This document shows, one piece after another, positions 17,131 through 25,189 of a stretch of 64,000 bases of DNA. The stretch is taken from assembly GCA_028280445.1 (NCBI GenBank), contig JANQLU010000023.1:62001-126000 (forward strand). Reading direction: 5' to 3'. This DNA comes from Pirellulaceae bacterium (GTDB lineage: Bacteria > Planctomycetota > Planctomycetia > Pirellulales > Pirellulaceae). A program made the translations under genes and the position numbers. Every line of letters begins with the position of its first letter. The stretch's first letter is position 1. The notes beneath the pieces were generated by a model, which worked only from the letters and a program-made list of their open reading frames with translations, had not been told where the DNA came from and did no database searches.

Positions 17131-18120
17131 TCAAGCTCCCCAAACGTAGTTGATCACCGTCAAGTAAATCGGAATACCGACGATCACGTTGAATGGGAAC
17201 GTGATGCCTAACGACATCGGGACATATAGCCCGGGGTTGGCTTTGGGCAGAGCAAGTTTGGCGGCTGCGGGCACAGCAATGTAGCTCGCGCTTCCGCAAA
17301 GAACAGCCAACAACAACGCATCGCCTTTACCAAGATCCAAAATTCGACCAAGACCAATTCCAAGTCCAGCGTGAACAACCGCTGCCAGGATCGCAAACGT
17401 GACAAGAAACGCAGACGAATCCGGCAGCTTTTGCAGTTGTCGCGCTGCATTAATTCCCATGTCGAGTAAAAACAGCACCAGGATCCCTTTGAAAGGCGTG
17501 CCGAACACCGGCTCCATCGCTTGCCAGCCCCTTGATCCGGTCGCCATACCAATAACCAGGCTTCCAATTAACAAAACGATGGGGCCACTGGCAAACGCTT
17601 CGCGGAACACGGATGACCAACCCGTGGGCCTTTCGTCTGAATTGTCCGCGGACTCGTCCGGTTTTCTAAACGATCGGGCGAGAACAATGCCGACAATGAT
17701 CGCCGGTGATTCCATCAAAGCCATCGCCGCCACCATGTGTCCATTGAACGGAATTTCCAAACTTTGGAGAACGCCGACCGCTGTGATAAATGTGACTGCG
17801 CTAATCGAACCATACGTCGCAGCGATCGCCGCCGAGTTCTCGGTGTCAAGCTTCAGCCGCAGGATAAAAAACACCCAGATCGGAACAGCCACAGCCGCCA
17901 GCATGGTCGTTGTCATGACGACTACGACTTGCCGGTCCAATCCACTACCGGCCAGTTCAACTCCGCCATGAAATCCGATCGCAATCAGCAGATACAGTGA
18001 GAGAAATCTCGAAATTTGTTCGGGAATAGCCAAGCCCGACTTCAACCAAACCGCGATCATGCCCAAAAAGAAGAACAAGATCGGCGGGCTCAGTATTCCC
18101 TCGATTGATGAAGCTTCCAT
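17131..18120 (-). CDS. sbtA: SbtA-like sodium-dependent bicarbonate transporter
   Basis: This 329-residue membrane protein fits the SbtA family, which imports bicarbonate with sodium across the inner membrane. Segments supporting this are ILSPPILFFFLGMIAVWLKS, IAIGFHGGVELAGSG, ATYGSISAVTFITAVGVLQ, ALMESPAIIVGIVLAR, FLLDMGINAARQL and GSASYIAVPAAAKLALP. It has about ten helices in two halves, with a charged central cytosolic loop (about residues 150-165). No PII-like sbtB partner gene is adjacent, which is unusual for cyanobacterial relatives but common elsewhere. Upstream on the same strand are isocitrate dehydrogenase, a carbonic-anhydrase-like protein and an MpsC-like protein, a context that fits inorganic-carbon supply. 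Confidence 0.88.
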   Translation of the reverse strand: MEASSIEGILSPPILFFFLGMIAVWLKSGLAIPEQISRFLSLYLLIAIGFHGGVELAGSGLDRQVVVVMTTTMLAAVAVPIWVFFILRLKLDTENSAAIAATYGSISAVTFITAVGVLQSLEIPFNGHMVAAMALMESPAIIVGIVLARSFRKPDESADNSDERPTGWSSVFREAFASGPIVLLIGSLVIGMATGSRGWQAMEPVFGTPFKGILVLFLLDMGINAARQLQKLPDSSAFLVTFAILAAVVHAGLGIGLGRILDLGKGDALLLAVLCGSASYIAVPAAAKLALPKANPGLYVPMSLGITFPFNVIVGIPIYLTVINYVWGA

Positions 18121-18272
18121 GTTATTCAGTTAAACCATTGAAATCAAAAACCTGGTAATCATGTCAAGTGCGGCGAAAGTGTCCATTGACCCGCCACTGA
18201 ATTGAAATTGCGATTGATCTGCGCTCGGTCCGTTGCGGTTACCGAACGGTTTCAATCACTGTCAAGTTGTGG

Positions 18273-19718
18273 CTATTCGCCCTGTCCAAGTGAATACGCA
18301 GGCTCACCATCGAACTCGCATAAATTCTCCGTCTTGATAAAATCGAGTTCCTCTTCTCTGATCCGGCCCAGCAACTTGAGAATGTGATCATGAGTTACTG
18401 TGTAACCGTTGTTGACCGTTTTTTTGAATCGACAACGCCAGTGGTCGGTACAAAAAGTTTCTGGGAAACCTTGCGGCCAAACTTTGACGCCTCGGTTGGT
18501 GATGAGTTTGATTTGCAGACGGTCATCGCTGGCTTTTTCTAGCTTCTCAGCCAACTCATCGGGGGAAACATCGTTCTTGTGAATAAACACGTCAACGCCA
18601 ACCAAAGTTTTTTCTGCCGGAGGTCGCCGCTGGATTTTAGTCTTGATGCCCTCACTCGAGTCATACGAAACCGGTGTGAGCCTCGTCGGCTTTTGGCCAA
18701 GTCGCAGCATGATTTCCTGCGCAAACCGATTTGTTCGGCACTTGATTTTCGTATGCTTGTCGGAAGCGATTTCGCCGGTGTGCAAACCGTCTTCTAGTGT
18801 CTTCAGCCAGGCGTTATGGATTGATTCCGCAACGTCCGCTTGCCCGATATGGACCAGCATCATGATTGCCCCGTGGAGCAGCCCCGATGGATTGGCGATG
18901 CCCTGACCGCTGATGTCCGGAGCAGATCCGTGGATCGCTTCGAACATGGCAAAGTCTTCGCCGATGTTGGCGGAGCCTGCCATGCCGACTGAGCCGGTCA
19001 TTTCGGCAGTAATGTCCGAAACGATGTCGCCGTAAAGATTCGGAGTGACGATGACGTCGAATTTTTCCGGAGCCGTTGCCAATCGGGCGGTTCCGATGTC
19101 GACAATCCAATGCTCGTTTTCAATTTGCGGGTATTCCGCGGCAATCTCGTCGAAAACTTTATGGAACAGGCCATCGGTGACTTTCATGATGTTGTCTTTG
19201 GTCAGACAAGTCACTTTTTTGCGGCCGTTCGCGACGGCATATTCGAAAGCGTAACGGCAAATTCGTTCGCAACCGGGGCGCGAAATAAGCTTCAGGCACT
19301 GAGCGACTTCGTCAGTTTGCCGATGCTCGATTCCTGCATAGGTATCCTCTTCGTTTTCACGAATCACGACCACGTTCATGCCCGGAAATTTGGTTTCGAC
19401 AAACGGGGCGTAAGAAATACAAGGCCGAACATTGGCGAACAACCCCAACGTTTTTCGGATGGTCACATTGAGACTTTTGTAGCCGCCACCTTGAGGAGTC
19501 GTGATCGGGCTTTTCAAAAAGATTCGTGTCCGACGTAGTGAATCCCAAGCACCGTCGCTGAGCCCTGACGTGTTGCCTTGCAAGTACACTTGCTCGCCGA
19601 TTTCGATTTCTTCGATATCCAGTCGCGCACCGGCAGCTCGGAGAATGTCCAATGTGGCCTGCATGATCTCAGGGCCGATTCCGTCGCCGCGTGCGACGGT
19701 GATTGGTGTTGGTTTCAT
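18273..19718 (-). CDS. icd: Isocitrate dehydrogenase (decarboxylating), long Thermus-type form
   Basis: It encodes 481 residues. The N-terminal part reads VARGDGIGPEIM, then PITTPQGGGYKSLNVTIRK, and RENEEDTYAGIEH, with the metal-binding segment PNLYGDIVSDITAEMTGSVG and FEAIHGSAPDISGQGIANP. These are the isopropylmalate/isocitrate dehydrogenase family motifs; the serine in SLNVTIRK and the ENEEDTYAGIEH loop point to isocitrate as substrate. An extra C-terminal domain of about 140 residues resembles the long form known from Thermus and some other bacteria. NAD versus NADP preference was not determined. The enzyme interconverts isocitrate and 2-oxoglutarate plus CO2. Its place between bicarbonate-handling genes is notable. 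Confidence 0.9.
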   Translation of the reverse strand: MKPTPITVARGDGIGPEIMQATLDILRAAGARLDIEEIEIGEQVYLQGNTSGLSDGAWDSLRRTRIFLKSPITTPQGGGYKSLNVTIRKTLGLFANVRPCISYAPFVETKFPGMNVVVIRENEEDTYAGIEHRQTDEVAQCLKLISRPGCERICRYAFEYAVANGRKKVTCLTKDNIMKVTDGLFHKVFDEIAAEYPQIENEHWIVDIGTARLATAPEKFDVIVTPNLYGDIVSDITAEMTGSVGMAGSANIGEDFAMFEAIHGSAPDISGQGIANPSGLLHGAIMMLVHIGQADVAESIHNAWLKTLEDGLHTGEIASDKHTKIKCRTNRFAQEIMLRLGQKPTRLTPVSYDSSEGIKTKIQRRPPAEKTLVGVDVFIHKNDVSPDELAEKLEKASDDRLQIKLITNRGVKVWPQGFPETFCTDHWRCRFKKTVNNGYTVTHDHILKLLGRIREEELDFIKTENLCEFDGEPAYSLGQGE

Positions 19719-19915
19719 GTTTTACTTTCTGGTTGTTGGATGCGTTGGGTTGCCAATTCGTACGTTGATCGTCGGGAGCCATCGTCTCCGTAAAATTCGT
19801 TTCGCTATTGGTCGATGCTTGGATGGTGCGTTCGAGAAATGCGGGGCAGACCACGGCGATTTGGCAAACCGGGTCTTCCCCGCATGCGGGAGACACACCC
19901 ACCACGAGTGTTTCT

Positions 19916-20506
19916 TTAGTTTTCCGCAATCAGAGCTTGAAATTCGCAAGTTGCCGAGTCGTAGTGGCAGAACACTCCGCCCTCAGCTCGGTAGAACAAG
20001 CCCTGGACAATTTGTTGGTTTCGGAAAACATGCTGCTGAATCGATGGCAAACTCTTGAGACAATCGAGTTGTTGCACAAAGTGTTTTTCGTTTTGCTTGA
20101 TGCAGGCTTGGGCGTACTTAACTCGATCCAGAATCGACGAAACCCGATTCGTTGTACCGTTGGCCGTTGTTGCAGCGTCGACTTGCCCTGAACCGCAGAC
20201 CTGCATGTTGTTCGATGGAGTGCCGCCTTGCGAATGGCCAACCAGCAGTACACGCGCAAAGTTTAAATTGTTGAGCAACCAACCCATCAATTCGTTCATT
20301 TGCGATTCGGCCATTTGCCAGGAACTTTGCGGCATGGCGATCACAACGATGGAATTGTCAACGAATGCTTCCTTCAACTGGTTTATCATCCAATTGTCGG
20401 CATGCGCCAGGATGACGTATTCCAATTGTTCCAGTTTGTTTTGCCTGAGTTGTTGTTTCAGATTTTCGATGTGAGTGTTGGTTGAAAGTGGTGCTGATTC
20501 AATCAT
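19916..20506 (-). CDS. Beta-carbonic-anhydrase-like protein lacking zinc cysteines
   Basis: It encodes 196 residues. The layout follows a beta-carbonic anhydrase: a hydrophobic strand at LEYVILAHADNW where the family has its CSDSR motif, then FARVLLVGHSQGG where it has GHxxCG, then a helix VQQLDCLKSLPSIQQHV and a C-terminal strand IVQGLFYRAEGGVFCHYD, typical of the family end. The two zinc cysteines are absent (the second position is Gln93 in GHSQGG); only His91 remains. It is therefore probably not a normal zinc enzyme. GHSQGG also resembles the nucleophile elbow of alpha/beta hydrolases, but the rest does not fit well. It sits between a 50-residue membrane protein and isocitrate dehydrogenase. 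Confidence 0.6.
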   Translation of the reverse strand: MIESAPLSTNTHIENLKQQLRQNKLEQLEYVILAHADNWMINQLKEAFVDNSIVVIAMPQSSWQMAESQMNELMGWLLNNLNFARVLLVGHSQGGTPSNNMQVCGSGQVDAATTANGTTNRVSSILDRVKYAQACIKQNEKHFVQQLDCLKSLPSIQQHVFRNQQIVQGLFYRAEGGVFCHYDSATCEFQALIAEN

Positions 20507-20577
20507 GGTATGTTCCCGTTATTTTGTTTGTAAAGTGTTTTTGTTAAGCCGTATTGTTTAATTCAGTTTGGTTCGGT

Positions 20578-20730
20578 TTACGCCAGGTAGATTTCACTCG
20601 GATCGCCGTCATAGCGGATCGGCGGCAACGGTTTGCCGTCGTTTTCTGGGGCGATGATGTTGGAGTGCATCCATTTGAAAACCGCAACTGGCAAAGCCAT
20701 CAGCGACCAAATGATTGAGAGAATTCGCAT
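20578..20730 (-). CDS. 50-residue small membrane protein
   Basis: It is short but convincing. An AAGGA ribosome binding site precedes the ATG at 20728-20730. The product starts with a hydrophobic helix (RILSIIWSLMALPVAVFKWM) and ends with a polar tail containing ENDGKPLPPIRYDGDPSEIY. It starts 42 bp downstream of a strong rho-independent terminator on the same strand and ends 71 bp before the carbonic-anhydrase-like gene, so it is likely the first gene of that unit. No family was recognised. It might be a small accessory subunit for a transporter such as SbtA; this is inference from position. Confidence 0.65.
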   Translation of the reverse strand: MRILSIIWSLMALPVAVFKWMHSNIIAPENDGKPLPPIRYDGDPSEIYLA

Positions 20731-20771
20731 TCTTGGTTCCTTTCAGGAAATTTCTATTTCTCGGTCGCCAC

Positions 20772-20816
20772 AAAAAAAAGGCCGGAAAATCATGGGTGGA
20801 TGATCTTCCGGCCTTT
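20772..20816 (-). terminator. Strong rho-independent terminator, possibly a leader attenuator
   Basis: On the - strand GGCCGGAA pairs with TTCCGGCC, with an inner ATCAT/ATGAT stem around a six-base loop, followed by eight T residues. A second small hairpin (CACAAG/CTTGTG, 20819-20838) lies just upstream of it. It lies in front of the 50-residue gene rather than directly after the MpsC-like gene (stop about 305 bp away). Confidence 0.85.
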
Positions 20817-21121
20817 CGCACAAGCTCATTGTCTTGTGTAACAAAACCGATTTCAGGTTAATTTGCTTTGCAAAAGCTCGATGTCTTTCGCAACGCATTT
20901 ATTATTCGACAACATTAGGACCGAACTACAGTAACGTCAATAACAACACATTTCGTTTCAGACGTTTGTTCCGCACAAATTTTTGCAAAAACGCAATGTT
21001 TTTAGCCTTCGTATAGTTTTTTTCGATGATTGATTTTCAAAAAAAGCAAATGGATTCGTGGTGCTTCAGAATCCAAGACCGGATAGTCGTTATCAGCCGG
21101 TCATGCTGAGATTCCGATCTA
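20817..21121. other. Non-coding spacer between MpsC-like gene and terminator
   Basis: About 300 bp without a gene. It may be a long 3' region of the MpsC-like transcript or the leader of the next unit. It ends in a small hairpin plus the terminator. Confidence 0.45.
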
Positions 21122-21496
21122 TTATCGAGCTTGTTCGGGAATACTGGCCAGCGTAAATACGATAATACGTTCGCCGGTTTTGGCACTGATATCGGTGTGA
21201 AGACTCACGACTTGGATGCCGAGGATTTCGTGAACAGCCGCATTGAGCAATGGGCGTCCCTGTTCGATCAGTTGTTGACGCATTTTTTTGATCAAATTGC
21301 GACCGCTTTCGCTCGAGTTAGACTCAGCGAGTTTTAGTTCCGCCGGAGTTAAAACGTTCTTCAGTCGTACGAGTACCAAATCATCAATGATATAGGTGCG
21401 AGCGTTTAATGGCCCGCGGCCCATGAACTCTTTTTCAAACCGAATAATTGCCTGGCTGATCGCTTTTTCAGCCTCTGATTTGTTTGCACTTGGCAT
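21122..21496 (-). CDS. MpsC-family (DUF2294) protein
   Basis: It encodes 124 residues. Segments EAEKAISQAIIRFEKEFMGR, GPLNARTYIIDDLVLVRLK, NVLTPAELKLAES and VVSLHTDISAKTGERIIVFT match the DUF2294/MpsC family as I know it, at the family's usual length. The family takes its name from a Staphylococcus system generating membrane potential with MpsA and MpsB, whose relatives accumulate dissolved inorganic carbon. The MpsA/MpsB (DUF2309) genes themselves are not in the window. Its position at the head of the SbtA/carbonic-anhydrase-like group strengthens a link to bicarbonate. The biochemical role of MpsC is not established. Confidence 0.85.
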   Translation of the reverse strand: MPSANKSEAEKAISQAIIRFEKEFMGRGPLNARTYIIDDLVLVRLKNVLTPAELKLAESNSSESGRNLIKKMRQQLIEQGRPLLNAAVHEILGIQVVSLHTDISAKTGERIIVFTLASIPEQAR

Positions 21497-21585
21497 GATC
21501 TACACTTGCTAATTGAGCCGCTGTTTCAAATGTATCATTTCGTGTTACCAAAATGATTGTCGTGAGCAAATTTGGAATTTTGATG

Positions 21586-21611
21586 ACGGCCGAATGCATT
21601 GGCCGTTTTTT
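21586..21611 (+). terminator. Terminator-like hairpin without an upstream gene
   Basis: ACGGCC (21586-21591) pairs with GGCCGT (21601-21606) around GAATGCATT, followed by a run of T. No + strand gene ends here, so it may end a short unannotated RNA or an antisense transcript. Confidence 0.65.
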
Positions 21612-21751
21612 CAATTAAAGCAATTGATAAAAATTCAGCCAGTCCACTTTCATCGATATTTATTTTTTCGATTGACTGAATGTGGTTTATCTATTGGCTC
21701 TATCATAGGCTTCAACCGTATAAATGAGTAACTCGAAAGAACGCCTGATCC

Positions 21752-21825
21752 TGTGAGCGGCAAGGCGCTAGCCGCCGGTAATGGGCTACCGCAACGAACC
21801 GGCGGCTAGCGCCTTGCCGCTCACA
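21752..21825. repeat. Palindromic element TGTGAGCGGCAAGGCGC..., full copy
   Basis: Perfect 28-bp arms at 21752-21779 and 21798-21825 surround an 18-base centre. The same arms occur at 25085-25152, and fragments occur at 15516, 25016, 45018 and about 56004. Confidence 0.93.
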
Positions 21826-21883
21826 ATGATTTTTCCATGGATGGGAACTCGTCCCACCTGGACTTGTTGAGGGGAGTTGAGAA

Positions 21884-22336
21884 ATGCGATATCCAATCCA
21901 GATGAACATCATTGATCCGCAATCCGTGTTGTCCGATGTCGATGTTCATCAAGTCGAAAACATGATTTGGATTCGATTGGCACCAAATAAACGAAAAATC
22001 GAATCGGTAAATTTCGAAATTTCTCAACTCAACCATCTACAGTACGGACGTGAGCACGTTGTCGAAATGTCAACTCGTTTGACAAGTGGAAAACTGATCG
22101 AAACCTGTACAACGAGAGTATCGAAAGAAGCGGTACTGATGTCAGCCGTCGATCATGCGAAAGATCAGGTCGCACGTCGAATCCGATTTGAATCGAGTTG
22201 GATTTATCGGACCGCCACATGGACTGTTCGTGCTTTCGGTTCACTTTTTCGTCCATTTCGTTGGTTGCTTCGCCAATGGAAAACCGGTCAAGGTAATACT
22301 CGAATTCAGCATCGCAGGAAATACAAATACCAGTAG
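21884..22336 (+). CDS. RaiA/HPF-like small protein
   Basis: It encodes 150 residues with a strong GAGGGGAG ribosome binding site. The central part reads as a beta-strand pair and two-helix pattern similar to the ribosome hibernation factor (RaiA/HPF) fold: KIESVNFEISQLNHL, then EHVVEMSTRLTSGKLIETC, then AVLMSAVDHAKDQVARRIRF. A basic tail (SLFRPFRWLLRQWK, RRKYKYQ) follows. The disrupted gene at 24550-24970 has a parallel layout, suggesting two paralogues flanking the kinase gene. The assignment is by fold pattern only. If correct, it would bind ribosomes under stress. Confidence 0.55.
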   Translation: MRYPIQMNIIDPQSVLSDVDVHQVENMIWIRLAPNKRKIESVNFEISQLNHLQYGREHVVEMSTRLTSGKLIETCTTRVSKEAVLMSAVDHAKDQVARRIRFESSWIYRTATWTVRAFGSLFRPFRWLLRQWKTGQGNTRIQHRRKYKYQ

Positions 22337-22381
22337 CGCGAGATTGCAGTTCGTTGCTACGCTTCGAAAAAAGCACTTCCA

Positions 22382-24445
22382 ATGACTACAGAAAAACTTG
22401 AAGTACACCGATCGACTGCGGGCTTTTGGGCTCGGCGACCGGCTTGGCTCAATGTTATGGCTGTCATTTGTGTCGTTGGAATGCTGTTGGCGATGTCCAT
22501 GTGGACAGTTTATAGAGCTGAATATACGCTGCGAACGAATGTCGCGTCGAAGCTTGAAACAATTCTGCAAATTGAAACGGAAGCCGTTCGACAATGGGTT
22601 CGGTCGAAACAGCAAGTCGTCAGTTTTTTGGCTTCCGACGTTGCGTTGGCCGAGACCATGCAACGCGTTCAAAACAATCCTGAACAAGCACAGCTCTTAT
22701 TGAACGAGCATTTGGCTGTGATCTCGGAACGAATGAACGATGCACCGTGCGTATTGATGACCTCTAATAGAAGAATGGTTGGCAGTATCGGACCGAAATA
22801 TCTGGCGACACGTTTTTCATCGTTGGAAAGTCAGTTTTGTCAAACCCTGATGAACGACGAGCCGACGTTCTCACCCCTGCTTTCATTGGCGGACGATCAG
22901 GTCAGCAAACATCCCGAAGCGTTTGTTGTTGTTGCGCCGATTACACACCCGAAACATGGCGTGGTTGGCTTTCTCGGAATTGGTGTCGACGCGGAAACCG
23001 AGCTGTCAAAAGTTCTGGCCTCCAGCCACGCCGGCGAAACGGGCGAAACTTTAGCTGTCTCGATGTCGGGCAAATTGATTTCGGCAAGTCGTTTTGAACA
23101 AGGACGACACGGTGTTTTTCCAAACTGGTCTGACGAAAATCTTGGAAGCCGAAAATCCACAAAATATGTCAGTGTCGCAGGTACGCCTGACCAGCGAGGC
23201 GTCAATGTCGCTTTCGCGTCCCGTTGGTTGCCTCACATCGAAATCGGGTTGGTCACCAAAGTCGACATTGCCGAAGCCAACGCACCGATCATTCAAGTAC
23301 GTCGATTCCTGTGGACACTTTTTGGCTTTCTGCTGGTGACGACAATATCAACGGTCTTCTATCGTTGGTACATTTATCGACTCAAACAATCTGCCAAACG
23401 GTCTGATCTCGATCGCAAGCGCCTGGGTCCGTATGAACTCGAGGGCAAAGTCGGTGAAGGCGGGATGGGAGTTGTTTATCGAGCCCGCCACGCATTGTTA
23501 CGGCGACCGACCGCAATCAAAATTTTGCCGCCGGAGAAAAGCAGCCGGACAGCCATCGAGCGATTCGAACGAGAAGTCCAGTTCACCAGCCAACTGAAAC
23601 ACCCGAATACAATTTCGATTTACGACTACGGTCGAACCGAAAATGGTTTGTTCTACTATGCCATGGAATTATTGGACGGATTGAATCTCGAACAATTGGT
23701 ACGGCGGCAAGGCCCGCTCTCCGATGGCCGTGTGATCCATATTCTTCAGCAGGTTTGCGAATCGCTGGCCGAAGCGCATTCTTTGGGGTTGGTTCACCGC
23801 GACATCAAACCTGAAAACATCATGATTTGTGACCGCGGCGGAGCGTTCGATACTGTCAAAGTTCTCGACTTTGGAATGGTTCGCGATCGCGCCAGCGGAC
23901 AATTGGATTCCAATGACTTGGTTTCGGGCACGCCAACCTACATGGCCCCCGAGTGTTTCAAATCGCCATCAAAAATCGACTCGCGTGTCGACGTATTCGC
24001 CGTTGGTGCGGTTGGCTTCTACTTGTTAACGGGCAAACCGCTGTTATCGGTAAACGACTTCAATGAACTGCTTCGGCTTCACGAGACTGACATCAGAATA
24101 ATGGCGATGAGGCGACTGAATAAAGCTCAAGGCGATGCTTGTAGTTGGCGACTCAGGGCACTTGTCGCTCAATGCGTGGCAGCCAATCGCGACCAACGAA
24201 TCGAGAGCGTCGACGAATTGTTCGACATGCTAGATAAATGTGAACCGCAAATCACGTGGGATAAAGCGGCAGCAAATGCGTGGTGGAAAAACGCGATTGA
24301 TTTGGATCGCACTGCCACAGAGTTGCCAACCCGAACCGATGTTCGCAACGCAAGCGATGTACCACTGGCAGTCACGCAAGCATTTAACCCGATCAACGGA
24401 GACCTGAATTCAGAGGAATCCAGTCATAGATTGGTTCAATGCTAA
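22382..24445 (+). CDS. Membrane sensor Ser/Thr protein kinase
   Basis: It encodes 687 residues. A short cytosolic N-terminus is followed by a transmembrane helix (about 22-43), an extracytoplasmic sensor region (about 50-300) with Cache-like phrases (AFVVVAPITHPKHGVVGFLG, GETGETLAVSMSGKLIS), a second helix (about 306-330) and a Hanks-type kinase domain (about 347-620). Kinase motifs are all present: GKVGEGGMGVVYRA, the lysine in TAIKIL, HRDIKPENIMI, VLDFGMV and SGTPTYMAPE. It therefore appears catalytically complete. It starts 45 bp after one RaiA/HPF-like gene and is followed about 100 bp later by another. The signal sensed is unknown. Confidence 0.95.
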   Translation: MTTEKLEVHRSTAGFWARRPAWLNVMAVICVVGMLLAMSMWTVYRAEYTLRTNVASKLETILQIETEAVRQWVRSKQQVVSFLASDVALAETMQRVQNNPEQAQLLLNEHLAVISERMNDAPCVLMTSNRRMVGSIGPKYLATRFSSLESQFCQTLMNDEPTFSPLLSLADDQVSKHPEAFVVVAPITHPKHGVVGFLGIGVDAETELSKVLASSHAGETGETLAVSMSGKLISASRFEQGRHGVFPNWSDENLGSRKSTKYVSVAGTPDQRGVNVAFASRWLPHIEIGLVTKVDIAEANAPIIQVRRFLWTLFGFLLVTTISTVFYRWYIYRLKQSAKRSDLDRKRLGPYELEGKVGEGGMGVVYRARHALLRRPTAIKILPPEKSSRTAIERFEREVQFTSQLKHPNTISIYDYGRTENGLFYYAMELLDGLNLEQLVRRQGPLSDGRVIHILQQVCESLAEAHSLGLVHRDIKPENIMICDRGGAFDTVKVLDFGMVRDRASGQLDSNDLVSGTPTYMAPECFKSPSKIDSRVDVFAVGAVGFYLLTGKPLLSVNDFNELLRLHETDIRIMAMRRLNKAQGDACSWRLRALVAQCVAANRDQRIESVDELFDMLDKCEPQITWDKAAANAWWKNAIDLDRTATELPTRTDVRNASDVPLAVTQAFNPINGDLNSEESSHRLVQC

Positions 24446-24549
24446 AACAGACAATTATCACATAGTGAAGGACTATCGCTAATTGCAAGTAGAAAGTTCT
24501 GGAGTTCAGTTGGAATCTTACTCAATGCCCAAAGAATTCGGAGGTCGAG

Positions 24550-24970
24550 ATGAACATTTTGGTTGTCGATTTACAAGGCATCTTGAGTGACAAACAGAAA
24601 GTTTACTTCAGGAACCGTTTGTATTTTTCGCTTGTGAGGTTTCAACACCGCATCAACGGGGCAACCATGCATTTCTCGCGCAACGAAAACGGTGAGCGAG
24701 TCCATTGCACGATCAACGTAAGTATCGAAGGTTCTGGAATCGTCTCTGCCAAACGATCGTGCAGCTCATCCGACAAAGGCCTTGAATTCGACGGTCAATG
24801 CCATCGAGCCAAAAGTCGCATTTCGAGTTGACTGGCGAGCTTGGTTCAACGCGGATACGCTGGCAACATGGTTGGCGTCCGCAAGTCGGCCTCTGAATTG
24901 GCTATTTGGAATCGTCAACAAAGATTCGCCATCAAATCGCTTCGCAAGCCGCTCTGCCAAGAACCAATAA
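24550..24970 (+). pseudogene. RaiA/HPF-like gene with an apparent +1 frameshift
   Basis: A GGAGG ribosome binding site precedes the ATG at 24550. The first frame reads RNRLYFSLVRFQHRINGATM, then GERVHCTINVSIEGSGIV, typical of a RaiA/HPF-type strand pattern, but becomes implausible after SSSDKG. One base further on (near 24777) another frame continues sensibly with ALNSTVNAIEPKVAFRVDWR, then AWFNADTLATWLAS, until the stop at 24968-24970. Joined, this gives a protein of about 140 residues like the gene at 21884. Either the gene is broken, the read has an extra base, or a programmed +1 frameshift occurs at GACAAAGGCC. Confidence 0.55.
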
Positions 24971-25015
24971 CGTTTCGCGCGGGCTAATTCAAAACTCATC
25001 CATGGTAAAGCCATC

Positions 25016-25066
25016 GGTGAGCGGCGAGGTGGTAGCCGCCGGTTCGAAGCGCTAACAACCGGCGGC
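25016..25066. repeat. Degenerate GTGAGCGGC palindrome copy
   Basis: GGTGAGCGGCGAGGTGGTAG and ACCGGCGGC are recognisable remnants of the full element at 25085-25152, next to which it lies. Confidence 0.7.
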
Positions 25067-25084
25067 AAGGTAGTGTTGATTAAA

Positions 25085-25152
25085 TGTGAGCGGCAAGGCG
25101 CTAGCCGCCGGTGAACCCTCAAATACCGGCGGCTAGCGCCTTGCCGCTCACA
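25085..25152. repeat. Palindromic element TGTGAGCGGCAAGGCGC..., full copy
   Basis: Perfect 28-bp arms (25085-25112 and 25125-25152) enclose a 12-base centre. The arms are identical to those at 21752-21825, while the centres differ. It may act as a bidirectional terminator between the frameshifted gene and mobB. Confidence 0.93.
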
Positions 25153-25189
25153 GTATTAGGCTCGGCCGCGAGCCTCGCACTTCCTTCGT

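Larger units (their letters stand above)
21497..21883. other. Divergent intergenic region with hairpin and repeat
   Basis: About 390 bp with no gene. It holds a + strand terminator-like hairpin (21586-21611), a large palindromic repeat (21752-21825) and presumably promoters for both flanking genes. Confidence 0.6.

Noticed and set aside
19669-19949. Small - strand frames between the CA-like gene and isocitrate dehydrogenase
   Set aside because: They run into the icd coding region, have low-complexity sequence and no ribosome binding site.
20234-20251. GHSQGG as an alpha/beta hydrolase nucleophile elbow
   Set aside because: The surrounding strand-helix pattern and C-terminus fit beta-carbonic anhydrase better. 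Kept only as an alternative for the 19916-20506 gene.
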